Source: Diploscapter coronatus (Eukaryota > Nematoda > Chromadorea > Rhabditida > Rhabditidae). Taken from it: a DNA stretch of 64,000 nt. Shown piece after piece: positions 23,847 through 35,900 of this stretch (position 1 is the stretch's first letter; each line of letters starts with the position of its first letter). The DNA lies in assembly GCA_964036155.1 (NCBI GenBank), contig OZ038423.1:67719249-67783248 (forward strand), in the 5' to 3' direction. Under the pieces are notes generated by a model, which was given only the letters and a program-made list of their open reading frames with translations, was not told the origin of the DNA and did not search any database. A program made the translations under genes and the position numbers.

Positions 23847-26800
23847 TTACGGCTTCCACGGTGGTCTTTCATCTAACGACTTCTGATCCCCAACTTTCGT
23901 CGTTTCCAGTTTCTGAGCCTCATCTGGTTCGGGAACCACATTTGGTGGATTTACACTAATCGAATCGCCTGTTTGCACTCTGTCCGTGAAGATTCTCTCA
24001 GGTCGTTCTAGAAAGAATTTCGTTTTCCAGAGTATTTGTAACTGAAACGTTACCTTGGTGAGTAGATATGACTTTATCATTTTGTTCCGGGACTTGGTTC
24101 CAAACTTCTTGGTTTATTCTCACTGATTGCTCTGAGACTTGATTCTGAGATTCAAAGTTACTTCTTTCTGGAGCATCTTTGGAAGTAGTCAGAGCTTTCT
24201 CTACTGGTAGTTCTTCGATGATGACTGAGGATTTATCTTTTTCGTAAGAAGGAGGGATGTATTCGATCGTAGCACGCATATCAGAAGGAAGGTCGATAAT
24301 GTGACCCCCGATAGAAACCTGAAATTTAGACTAGTTAATTCCAAACTTCAGTCTAAATTTTGCTCTTAAATATAGATATTTCAGATCAAAATTTAGAAGA
24401 TCATATTTAATTCCTTGGTACTTGATAAATATTATCATAACTCAGGATAGATGTCACGGTCATAAAAAATGTTCTAAGTTAGTTGAATTCCGGAATTCCA
24501 TGAAACCGAATTTAAAGCAGACCTGATTTGGCATTAGCAACGGCTGATTGTAAGAGTGTTGGCATTGGGGAGGTTTGTGGTGATCATAGAAATTGTCAGT
24601 TAGATAGGAATCGCATTGAGGGGGTGGCATCAACATTCGGAGCTGAATTTTTAAATTTGATTTAGGGTTCAATTTTATTTATATAATTTTGATATTCTGG
24701 TTGGATGATGCTATTTGTTCAATACCACTATTCCGAATCGAATATCCCTTGAATTATCATTAAAATTCGTTTTTAGTATGTTTTCAAATTTTGATCTGTT
24801 CCTCAAACTTTTATTGTTTTATTCTGATCTGAGTTTTGTACGCTTATTTGCAATAATAAATAGATTCTACCTCCGGCTCTTGCGGCTTTCCATATCCCAA
24901 GTGCTGAGCGGGATTCAATAGTCCAGGGACAACTACCGTGGTTCTCTGAATTCAAGATTTCAGTCTGGCATTTACAGATCATTAAAATTGAGCTTCGCTC
25001 AAAAATTTAGACAGGTGAAAATTCTCAAACTAATACTTTCTTAGGGAAATATTCTTGTCCACCAAAGCAAAGCAACTCGAGCAAAGTCATACGGTAGGGA
25101 GTCAAGAAGAAAAATGCGGGAATCATGAATAATCCGTGGTAGTAGAGTCCTGAGTTTTAGAATTAGGGATTCTTTGGAAAATTTAAATTTACTCCATAAA
25201 TAGTCGAGCTGAGCTTCGTATATGGTTCGTTGATAAGCTCGAAGAATACCCATATCGCGGAAGTAGAACGGAGGCATGGCAAAAAATTTCAAGCTGCCTA
25301 AAATCAAACCTTATTATGATTTGTGGATCATGCTTTGTAGAAATAAAAATAAACTATGAAAACGATATGATAATTTAAAAAAAAAAAAATGTGAAATCTA
25401 TTTACAATACAGAAGTACGCCAGATAATGAGAAGTAAACGAATCCTTTGGAGTTTACAAATTTTGAAACTAATTGTCACATAAAAGAGCTGCATCCCAAT
25501 TTCAATGATATTAAAATTATTTTTAGAAAATTTCGAAAGGCATTATTCTTACATAGTTGGCTAGTAACAGGTCCGAAAATGAAAACCACAAAGGGGATCG
25601 TCCACATCAGTCGAGTTCTCGCGTCGAAAATGATCGGATCGAAATGCGATCGAGCGTATTCCCGAAGTGGCCAGTGGTTCGAGCAGCAGCAGAACGTGCA
25701 TAGTATCTGAAATTTGTAAAAAAAAATATCTTGATGACGATGAAGTTATTACGATGTTTAGTCTATGAGTGTAATGTCAGCATAAATAATTATGTTTTAA
25801 AGACAATTTCGAAGATTTAGAAACAGAATCTGACATCTTTACTCTATTGAAACTTGATTCGACGTTGTCAATAATGAATAAGTTTCAATGAACCGTACAG
25901 CTATTCTGGGTAGTCTACTAATGCTGCTGATATTATTATACGAAATTCGTACAATCAAAACCCCGAGGAAAAAGAACGTGAGTCCGAAATCCTCGATGAG
26001 ATAGTCGAGATAGATGGGGATCTGTCGCCAGTTGTAGCTGACGAAGTCGTTCATTCCAGCAAGGATCAGGGAAAAGAACAGAATTGCGAATGACATTTCC
26101 CTGAACAATCGTAAAATTGTAGATAATTTTCACTTTTTCACTAAATTCATATCTAAGATCAGGTTTAGTCAATCATTTTATTTCGAGATATTTGAAACAT
26201 TCGTTTTTCCTTAATTTGTAGAGAATTATGTCAGCGCAATACTAATAAAGATCAATTTCTTAGAGTCGAATATTTTGAAACGTAATTTTTGCTGCAAGTT
26301 AGCGCTACTCATTGCTGTTATAAATTACTATTGACCAAATTATTTTTGAAACAAAACGAAATTCTAAAGTAGCGATAGAGGTACCACATCTCAATCTGAT
26401 CGTATCCGACTCGTCGTCTGGCAGCGAAAGCGACTGTGAGAATGATACCGACGATGGACATCGAAATGGTCAGGTGCGTCGTCGTCATGAAGAACTGGTA
26501 GAACATCACGAAACCACCGTCCCTAAAATCATTTACGAAATTTTTATGTCTTTAGAAATATTTTATATAAGAATACTTAAATAGGAACTTAAAAATAAGT
26601 AAAACTATCATGCTTCAAATTTATTTAACTCATTAAATTTTGTTAAAACGATAATTTATCCTTGCGTTTTTCTCGTACCAAAATCCCTTGATCGCATAAG
26701 GCTCATCCATTTTCATATAGATGATAGTAAATTTGCAGATGGTTGCTAGAGTTAGCGGAATATACATGACGCTGGAAATTCATAATAGCCAGTTTTATTA

Positions 26801-27513
26801 TGTTTCAAATTTTTCATAATTTTAAGCAATAAATAATGAACAATATATTAGGCTTTCGAAATTTCAAGCATTAAAATTACGTGACGATTGGCTTCAGAAA
26901 GTCCCCTCTCAAGCGTCGGGTCAGAATCCAGAAGATGACCAGGACAATGATCTCGAAACAGGTGAACACCAGTGCCGCTTCGCCTGGAATTGACCGAAAT
27001 TTGATTTTTCGCTGATTTTCTATGGTAATTTGAATTTGTGGCGATATCGAGTATGACGAAATAGTGAAAAGTGAGAGAGCGCTCTCTTACATCATCCTAA
27101 CCCTAAAAGCCTATTTCGCATGATCGCATCGTTGCGACAAACCCTAATCGCCTTTTCTCCTTACTCTTGTAGAGTTGATTGACTTGTCGGTAGATCTCGG
27201 GGAATTGACACTCCACGTTCCCTTTCTTATCACCGGTAGTCCATCTATATTGAAAATTGAACAATTTCGTGGATAGAATGAGTGAAATCGTTTGTTGTTA
27301 TTTCAAAAGATTTGAAATATGTGGATCCTTCAAAGCTTTTCTTGAATGGCGCATTAGAGGATCATTGGTGGAATTTTCACTATTGACTTCAAGAAATGTG
27401 AAACATACCTGAAATTTACGATTTTTCACTTACTTGATACAGTAGAGTTCCTTGAAATATGGCAATGCCATATCGCTGAAATCCACCGACTCATTGTCAG
27501 CTTTCGGGCTCAT
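23847..27513 (-). CDS. Unrecognised eight-span membrane protein with a polar C-terminal tail
   Basis: A continuous minus-strand model runs from MSPKADNESVDFSDM (start at 27513, just after an AGTTTAG acceptor) to RPPWKP-stop. A short N-terminus with two cysteines (YCIK, VECQ) is followed by about eight hydrophobic segments. These include ALVFTCFEIIVLVIFWIL, YIPLTLATICKFTIIY, LTISMSIVGIILTVAFA, SFAILFFSLILAGM, GLTFFFLGVLIILCTFCCC, LMWTIPFVVFIFGPV, YFSLSGVLLYC and GLFMIPAFFFLTPYR. A striking CTFCCC cluster sits at the end of span five. The last roughly 200 residues are hydrophilic and Pro/Gln/Glu-rich (ERPERIFTDRVQTGD and similar), as in a cytoplasmic tail. Membership of a GPCR or transporter family could not be shown. 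All introns are GT-AG with matched phase. Confidence 0.8.
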
Positions 27514-29644
27514 CGCCCTAAACTTTAGAATTCCCAACAATTAAACTATCGAATTTGAGATTGAAGTTTCAAATATGAAGAATTTTGAAGTCATAAGCAA
27601 CTAGTTAAGATTTTTAAAGTTTCGAACAAAAAATCGAAATTTCTCGTCGCTAGGGTGATTTGATTGCAATGGGCAGGTGATTTCTTGTTTACTAAATCTG
27701 AAGGAAGTCAATTTTTGGGGTAAAAGCTTCGAATAATATGAAAACGATAAAAAAGTATCGAAGTTTGAGAAAATCTTCAAATTTCGTGATAAAAATAGAG
27801 CTTAAATGATAGCTTCCAAAATAATACTTATTTTGCATAAAAATTGTTAGTTCGTTATTTATGCTCATGGCTTAACATTGATAGATATCGTTGATGGCGA
27901 AACTTGGAAAGTCGAAAATGGGGGGAGAAAGAGTGATTTTAGGTCAGTCTCTCTATTCTGCGTGCTATTTCTACATGTTTCTAGCCATGAAAAGAACCAT
28001 GCACTACTTTTCACACCTTCCAGATTTGGACATCAACAATAATATTTTAATAAATAAATAATTACTCGAATTACGATAATTGCCTAGCTATTTCATATTC
28101 ATATCATTTCATCTGAATGCTTTTGCAAATATGCGATAATATCATATTTGGTGTGATTTTTTCTCATACCTTTGTCAATTCGCTCCTGGTTCCCTTAACA
28201 ACTGGAATACAATTTCTCGGGAGACAAATTTCTTATTTCATCTTTTTTCTTATTTCATATGCACAAAGCAATTTTATATCTTTTTATACTTATATTTCAG
28301 CTTTTATATCATATTTTCTCACAAACTTTAGCACTCTACGAGATTCAGCAAAAATCATAGAACCAGAAAATGTAAAAATGGAAATATGCAGATTCAGATT
28401 AAAAAATCATTTTCCTTATTTCTTCCGAATTTAATTGTCCAATGCAAAGCACCTGTTACGAAATTACAAATCTAAGGCAAAGATGCGTTTTTTCTGAATC
28501 GAAAAATTAAAACTTTATTTTAGCACACTAAATTTTTAAGTTTCAATTTATCCCTGGCCAAAGTTCAGTATAATTAACTCGAGATTTACTTAATTTTTTC
28601 TTCGTAAATGTCTACATGCGATTTATGGATCATAGTTATAATGTTGCGCATTAGCGCTCAATAATTGTGAAACATAGATGAAGGAATATAATTTTTAACA
28701 ATATATCTAAAATAATTAGTTTCCTGAGAGTTTCTGACTTATGCATCCGAAATTGTTATTTATTCAAAATATCACCACAAAACTGCAACCAATCTGCTCT
28801 ATTATGCCCATTTTCTAAAAATTTTCTACTTTTACCTATCTCATTTTCAGTCTATTTTCTATCCTGTCTTTTCCATTCTCATAAATTGTCATGCTTTCAA
28901 AATTTATCACCGAGTTTATATCTCGCCAATCACCCCCACCCTCAAGCCCATAAATTTCATTTGCGGTAAATTTTCCCTATTTCTTGAGATTTTAATTTTC
29001 GAATTTCGGTTTTTGAACCTGAAATTTGTACTTGAATTTTATAGTACACCCAGGTCAAATTTCGTTAAGTCAGTCTTAAAAAAATAATCTCTTGTCATAT
29101 TGGATACAATTTTCAAATGTTTTGAACGTTTCCACATGATAGTTGTTACGTAGACGGCATTAAAATTTGAAAAAAAAGAAATGTTAGAGCTAAAAACTCT
29201 GTCTAGTCATTTTGAATTTATTTGGCTACAAATTTAAAACGCCTTAAATTTGCGAATGTTTTACGTGGACCAACCTATGACAAATCTGAAAATGTAATAT
29301 TCTGAAAGCGTTCTTAAAATTTCATTGATTTTGCAGCGTCACAACTGCATATTTGTTGCTGACGCAGGTCGTCGAGTTATCGTGAGAAATTCCATCTGTT
29401 TGAGCTCGAAGTGAATTGTTTTCCAATTATTCTCTCATTATTACGAGATCATAAAACCACGTTTTACGCGCTATTATTTGCTATTGACACGCAATCACTT
29501 ATCATTATGTTCCCGTTCCCATTCTATTTTTACTCATTTCTGATATCTCTTCTTTCTTTCAATATTGCGTTAATTTTACAGCAATTTTTCTTTATCATCT
29601 TATGCCGTTTTTTAGTTTTAGACTTTCAGGCTTAATTCGATTCG
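27514..29644. other. Divergent intergenic region, 2.1 kb
   Basis: This separates the eight-span gene (minus) from the small plus-strand gene at 29645 and should hold both promoters. It contains the dispersed repeat at 27903-28025. The rest is AT-rich, with a pyrimidine-biased stretch near 28800-28960 and no convincing exon. Confidence 0.5.
27903..28025. repeat. Dispersed repeat copy, related to 55950-56073
   Basis: GAGTGATTTTAGGTCAGTCT (about 27931) matches GAGTGATTTTAGGCCAATCT (about 55979) at 18 of 20 positions. Both are followed by CTCT, a T-rich stretch with GTTT/ATTTCT, then CATG and a pair of GCAC-type motifs. The outer ends (CTTGGAAAGT and its inverse ACCTTCCAGA) are weakly inverted, so it may be a degraded foldback element. 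Confidence 0.55.
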
Positions 29645-31838
29645 ATGAACCAATTTATAGCCGATGGCGACAACCTCGACGAACAATTAAGCGTGGTTGA
29701 GTTCATTAAGACTTTGAAGAAGGTGAGAGTTAGATATATTTTTAAAAAATACCTTTGGAATATTAGAAAAAGTTAAGGATAGTCTAATTACTTGATCGCG
29801 CCTAATAATCTTCTGGAGTTTTAAGATGGATCTTTAATCAATATTTTCAGGTTGACTCCGACGATACTCGTTCCGAACGTGACAGTATCGCGAGCAGTAG
29901 TGTGGCGTAAGTTGTTTGTCGATGACTAATATGAAATCCTCTCAATGGTCATTGAACAATATTTCTCAACTCGATAAGTACTAATGCTTATCAAGTTTTT
30001 CTTCAAAGAAGACAACGTATCGGATATCAGTTTTCTGGAAGCACTCTATCATGTTTGTAAACGAAGAGAGACAGAAGCGCAATATGATCCAGAACGTCAT
30101 AGAATCATTCATAATTATGGGCAAGGGAAGGGACAGGCACAAAATAGTTCAAAAATAAAAATGAAATCGATATGGTATAGCGCTTTAGTCACGCCCAAGG
30201 CACCTTGCAATCATTGTGCATGGAAACTATTCGTTAGTGAACATGAGAGAGTGGAAGGAAAATAATCTTATTTTTCAGTTCTAGCCTATTCTCAATACCT
30301 CATTAACCAAATATTTTATGTTTGATTAAATCTGAAACATCTGCCATTTTCAAATCTCTCAATTATAAAATTGATTTTCTTAACTTTACACCTACTTACC
30401 GATTCAATTAAAATTGTTTGGTTCGTTGCAGGTGCTCAACGGATAAACTAAATACGGGCAAGTCCGAGGTGGACTTGAAGAAAATCATCGAAAAGAAGTA
30501 AGCCGTTCTTCATTCTTGACAATTAACAAAACTAATACTATAAAGTTTCTAATGGAAAACTACTCCATTTAAAATCTAAGAAATTTTACTCGATATTTAT
30601 CGTACTCCTTTTATCGATTGTTTTCTTCCTATTTTCTCGAAAATTCGTCGATGAAATTTCAGAAACAGTTCTGCTGAATTACTGCAAAACATGCGCAAGA
30701 GATTCGTCCACCGAGCGACCGAGCCAATTTTCCACAATCTGGAAATTCAGAAAGAGGTACGAGCCAGGTAACATTTTTAAGTAACTTGAGAAAATATTTA
30801 TTTTGATGATTCAAATTGCGATCTGTAGCTTACACAGAATTATACATGAAATTCGATAAATTAATACTTTTGAAGTGTAACATGTAATAAAAAATCAATG
30901 TAGCATTGGGATTCTTTCTTAAATTTATTTTATTCCGCTGTGGCAACTGGAATTATTAGTAAAAAATTTAAAGTGGAATCACTTTGATATGAAGAATATC
31001 TATCTAAAAGTTCGATTTTTATCCAGGTTTAGCTCTTACTTCGTGCATATTTTTAGCAGCATACTATGTTAATATGTACCTTATTTTGATCTCATTTCCC
31101 ACCCGTAATCGTAATCACAGTCAATCATAAGCCGTTTACGTGGTTAATTTGCGAGAACTCATTTCGCCTGCGCCAGAAAAATAAACGGAATTTATGAAAA
31201 TTCCCGCAGGCCTGCGTCAGCATATTCAATTTCAAATGCATCTGAATTGACGCAAAAATAAAAATGAAAAAAAAACCTACAAAATTTCATTTATTGCCTC
31301 ATCAGGCTTCATTCAATTTAGGACATTTCCTGTTATGCTGTAGATGAAACTTGAGTTCAATTATCATTTTTTGCGGAATTGTTAGTAAAAACTCAAATGA
31401 ATAGGGAAATTGTTCAGGTTATTGTCGCTTGTGAGGAGATAATACTGCATATTCTTTGCAACTTGCCTCCCGCATGCTTCGCTCATGATTTCTCTTCGCT
31501 TTACCGGATAGGCGAAAAGAAAATAAGAGCGAAGAGAAAGAGTAACGTGTGGAAATAAAGGCGGAGTGCATGCGAAATCGAGCTGCAAAAAGTATGCAGT
31601 ATCTACGTCTTCACAAGAGGCAATATATTATGACAAACAGATATCCCTTGCCAAATGATGCTATAATCCAGAGTAGATATGTTGTAAAATAATGGAGCTT
31701 ATTCAATACACTTTTTCGAAGAATAACATCATTTTCAATATTTAATTTTTCAGCAGCAGTCGTCTACCGGGAGTCGATCGGCATGCGGTTCAGGAAGAGA
31801 GCAGCGCGGAGCAGGAGGCGGATCAGAAGACGGACTGA
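29645..31838 (+). CDS. Small hydrophilic protein of unknown function, about 128 aa
   Basis: Five plus-strand exons join in phase: 29645-29722, 29851-29906, 30432-30497, 30663-30767 and 31754-31838. All have GT-AG introns and the reading ends in TGA. AATAAA at 31956-31961 is a good poly(A) signal. The protein is charged and probably disordered: an acidic start (DGDNLDEQLSVVEFIKTLKK), a Ser/Asp-rich part (DSDDTRSERDSIASSS), a Lys-rich helix (DLKKIIEKKKNSSAELLQ), a basic stretch (NMRKRFVHRATEP) and a Glu-rich tail (EESSAEQEADQK). It has no signal peptide or membrane span. The SDDTRSERDS patch looks like a phosphorylation target (inference). I do not recognise a family. The last exon could begin at either of two nearby AGs, which would change one residue. 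Confidence 0.75.
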
Positions 31839-32948
31839 AAATGCCCCAATTCGAATGCCTCGAGAGGAAAACCGACTCCGCTCCGTCGCTCAGACCACAG
31901 TCTACGAAAAAATACGAGACTAAGGAGCAGAAATGATTTATTTATTTATTTTTAGAATAAATTCTAATGTTCTAATGAAGCTTTCTTATGATTTGTACAA
32001 ATTTCTGAAATTGGTTATATTTATCATCAATAGAGTTCATTATCATCTTGATTCAAAAGTGATTTTTTCTCATAGAATTTTGTGAAGCATAATTTTTTGT
32101 TATGGCTCATTTTTACTGGTATTCAAGCCAAAGTATTTTATTTTCTCATTTTTATATTTATTTTATTAGAAGTTACGCGCTCATCGCACCGAATGAGCTG
32201 GGGATTTTGTTCGGTTGAATAAATTTTCTGAGATGGAAAACCGGGATACAGAAAAGAAATAGTATAAAAATACCATCGATTTTCAAAGTTTTATATAGAT
32301 TCCGTCCATTATTGCTTTTTTCTTGAAAATCGATGATAAATTGAGAAAGGTGAGTATTTTGAGCAGATCATCACAAATTTGAAGGAGCGGTAGATGAAAT
32401 GAAAGACTAATAATCGATCAATCTGAGAATCTACTTCAAGGCCACATTTGGCCATGAAATATTTTTCAGAGGGAAAAATTTACAAGTCTGCTTAAATATG
32501 AAGAATATCACAATTTTCTGATAACATTAGATAATTAGGTAAGGTAAAATATTAAAAGAAAGACTTGTGCAAATAGTGTCATGTGAAAGGCAAAATGATG
32601 AGATTTCGATGGGAAAGTTTTGGTAGATTTTCGAAGATCCGAGAGGAAGATTTTTGAATAAATTAATCGACTAATTAGAAAAAAAAATTTGATCCCATAG
32701 TGTTGCAGTATCAATATATGGCAGTTTCAATCGAATAAAATGAAACAATTTAAACCTACTCTACCTAAGAATTACGATGAAACATAAATTAAATGTCATG
32801 GAAATCATGCGGGCTGATATTTTGGACAATATCGGAAATACCGATCTAGCAATTTTCAAATTGTGAGATTTCAAGAGCTGAATTTGAAAACTTATTTTTG
32901 AAATTTGCTTGTTAAATTAAAATAAAAATAAATTAAACGGAATTAAGT
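31839..32948. other. Convergent intergenic stretch
   Basis: 3' UTRs of the small plus-strand gene and the ABU/PQN-like gene. Apart from the AATAAA noted above, the sequence is AT-rich and holds no exon or repeat that I can see. Confidence 0.5.
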
Positions 32949-35900
32949 TCACACTAGTTTCTTCTTCTTTGAAAGTCGATGTCGTTTCCTTAGGCAGCAG
33001 ACGCCTTGCATACACTAAAATATTATTTTAGACATAATCTCCGCGACGAATCACGAAACTCGTAAAGGTTAATATGTTTAGACTACTTTAAAACATTTTA
33101 AACTTAATTAATGAAACATCTTCTTTCAAGTTATCTACCTGAGAATATCCGCTACCGCAAGCGCATGATGATCCTCCGGATACTTGCGCGCACATCGTTA
33201 TCGCCGCTGGTTGAACGGTTACCTGAATTTGTATGTTTTGTTTCGTAAAATAGACTGAATCGCTTGAAACTTAAGCCTAGATACGGACCAAAAATTTTTA
33301 AACCTATTCGACAACTTGAAAAACTTCTTTACCATTTTGAATAGTAATTGATTTTTGATAACTTTCGACTATAGATACCAGGAAGTAATATTCACAAAAA
33401 ATATTCTGAATCATTAAAAGGTCAGAAACCTACCTGATTTGTACAGGCCGGCATGCAGGTCGGTTGACATTGTGGCGGACATTGAAGTACTGCTGGGGCC
33501 TGAAATCATCAGTTGAATATTTAGGATCAAGGTCTGCTACTTATGATCATCTGATCACTGCCAATGTTTAATGACTATTTTATAGTCCCTTTTCCAAGCC
33601 TTTCCAAAAACGGTTGTCGCTCTCGAAAAAGATTGTTGCGGCTAAAAATAGTCTTCACATATCCCCAAAAGCTCAAATGCTTGTGCGATTTTTCTCGGTC
33701 AGACATGTGTAAATCTCTTCACACTGTCTATTCTTCTGCTCCTTTTGGTTCCCTCGTTTTCTTTCTCTTTTATCCTCTAAAATCCCATATTCTCCCTTGA
33801 ACAGTCTGTTCTTCATCTTTCTCTCCATCAAACTCTCACGCTTTTCCTTCATCCTTTTCTTTCTCTTCTTTTTATCTTTCGTTCTCTCTAAATCTCTTTG
33901 TCTCTCCTTTTCGTTCCAATTCGAGCTTGTTCTATTCACCCATTCGCTTAGCGCGTGCGAATTTAGCCCTTGACACGGTGGCTCGCGAGCGGCGCGCGCA
34001 GAAACACACTAGACGATGCAGAAAACGACCAAGATCTCACCTATTTAAAAAAAAAAAGCAATATTTCGAAATTTCCTTGATTTGTCCTATCTTTAGAATT
34101 AATCGTCATTAAACCGCAACGAAAATAGAGGGGACCAAGAAACTCGTTTTGGTGCAGGAAAATCGGAAAGAACAGTCTCAATTTCGCATGATAAAGCGGA
34201 TTAATTTTGATATTTGATCAAGATTCGATCGCAGACACAAGAGTTTTGAAGCGTATTATCCTGTTACACACTTCAAAGTATGGTGCACCTATAATTTTTT
34301 AATTTCATCATAATATTTGCTGTAAATTGACGAGTCAATGATATAAAAATCGTAGCAATGATTATAAAATTTAAAACATTGGAAATTATTGAAAGTAAAA
34401 ATGTCCCATACCTGGCACTGCTGCCCGCATGAGGGTTGCGATTGGACGACCACGACCTGTTGTTGGTTGCAGCTTTGTTGACAAGAATTTCCACAAGTTT
34501 GGGCGCACTGAGTGTTCGATCCGCACACATTGCTACATTGAGAGTCGCAGGCCTAATTAAATTAGAAAATTAGGACAATTAAGCCATTTAATCACGGTAG
34601 TTGGCTCGATTATTACCTGTACGCAGAGTGTCTGGGTCTGAATGCACTGTGGGGTGCATTGCGGCTGACATGGTTGAGGGCAACTTTGCTGGGGTGCGGA
34701 TTGGACGATTACGACCTAAATATTATTGTTTAGAAAATGTGATCATCAAAATTTCTTGGTATAAAATTCTTATAAATTATTATGAAACTTATGAAGCAGA
34801 ACTATAAAATGTTAATTAGATTTGAATAGCATCATTTACAAAGGACGGTTATCCAATCCATTAATGTAAACTTGTCATAAAATATTCTGGGACATAATCA
34901 TTTATTTAGAGATTTAGAATAAATGTGCCTTACCGGCTGAGCTTGCTGAGCACACGACTGTTGACAGGATGGTACGCATTGCTAAATTTTAATTTAATCA
35001 CTTTGAAAGTGTGTTCTTTTTCCAAATTATTGACTTACCTGTACGCAGGTAGGATTAGAACTGCATGAACTGTCGCAGGATGGTTGGCACGCAGCGAGGC
35101 AGACCTAAAGAAAAAAATATGCTACAAGAAATAAAGTATCGATTCATATCATTTCATAAATTAATCAAGAGTGTATGTACGTCTGTGCGTGACCATAATA
35201 AGATCAAATAATAGTGACTAATTTAGACATTGAAAGGTCCCAAAATATGCAGATACTAAAAAAGTTCTGATAATCTTAAATATTGAATGAATACGCTTCA
35301 AATTTCCTTACTTCATGAAATAAAATGACTTTGATGTTTAATGTCTCGTTTGTTTCAACGAATTTATCAAAACTTAAGATGCATAAGATTTCTCTACCTG
35401 TTGTTGCTGAATGCACTGTTGAGTGCATTGTGGCTGACATGGCTGAGGGCAGCTGTCCTGTTGAGTGACGACGACGACTGGCGATGCTTGCTGGACACAC
35501 GAACTCTCGCAGGATGGGAGACACGCCTGAAATAAGACAAGTTTATAATCCTCTAGGTAACTTTGCGCATTGATTCATTTGTCTTAAGATTGCCGAATAG
35601 AATGAGTAATAGAACATTTATCGTGAAATTTATGATGATAGTTTTTGAAACATACATCAGTATCTTTAGATCAAATATTTAATTTACGCTTCATAATATC
35701 AAATTCCAAGACTTACTGAACAATAATGGACTAATTTTCATAAAATATCTTGAAACGTCCACACTTTCCTTTTCTAAATGACGATACTTACCTGAACGCA
35801 CTGCGCATTGGATGAACAAGAGCTTTGGCAGCTCGGTTCGCAAGCAGCCACGCAGATCATCTGCTGTTGGACGCATTGGGGAGTGCAATCTGGTTGGCAG

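Noticed and set aside
28117..28434. 105-codon hydrophobic plus-strand frame
   Set aside because: The Phe/Ile/Ser-rich product follows from a T-rich strand. No splice sites or partner exons match, and the neighbouring gene's start is far downstream at 29645.
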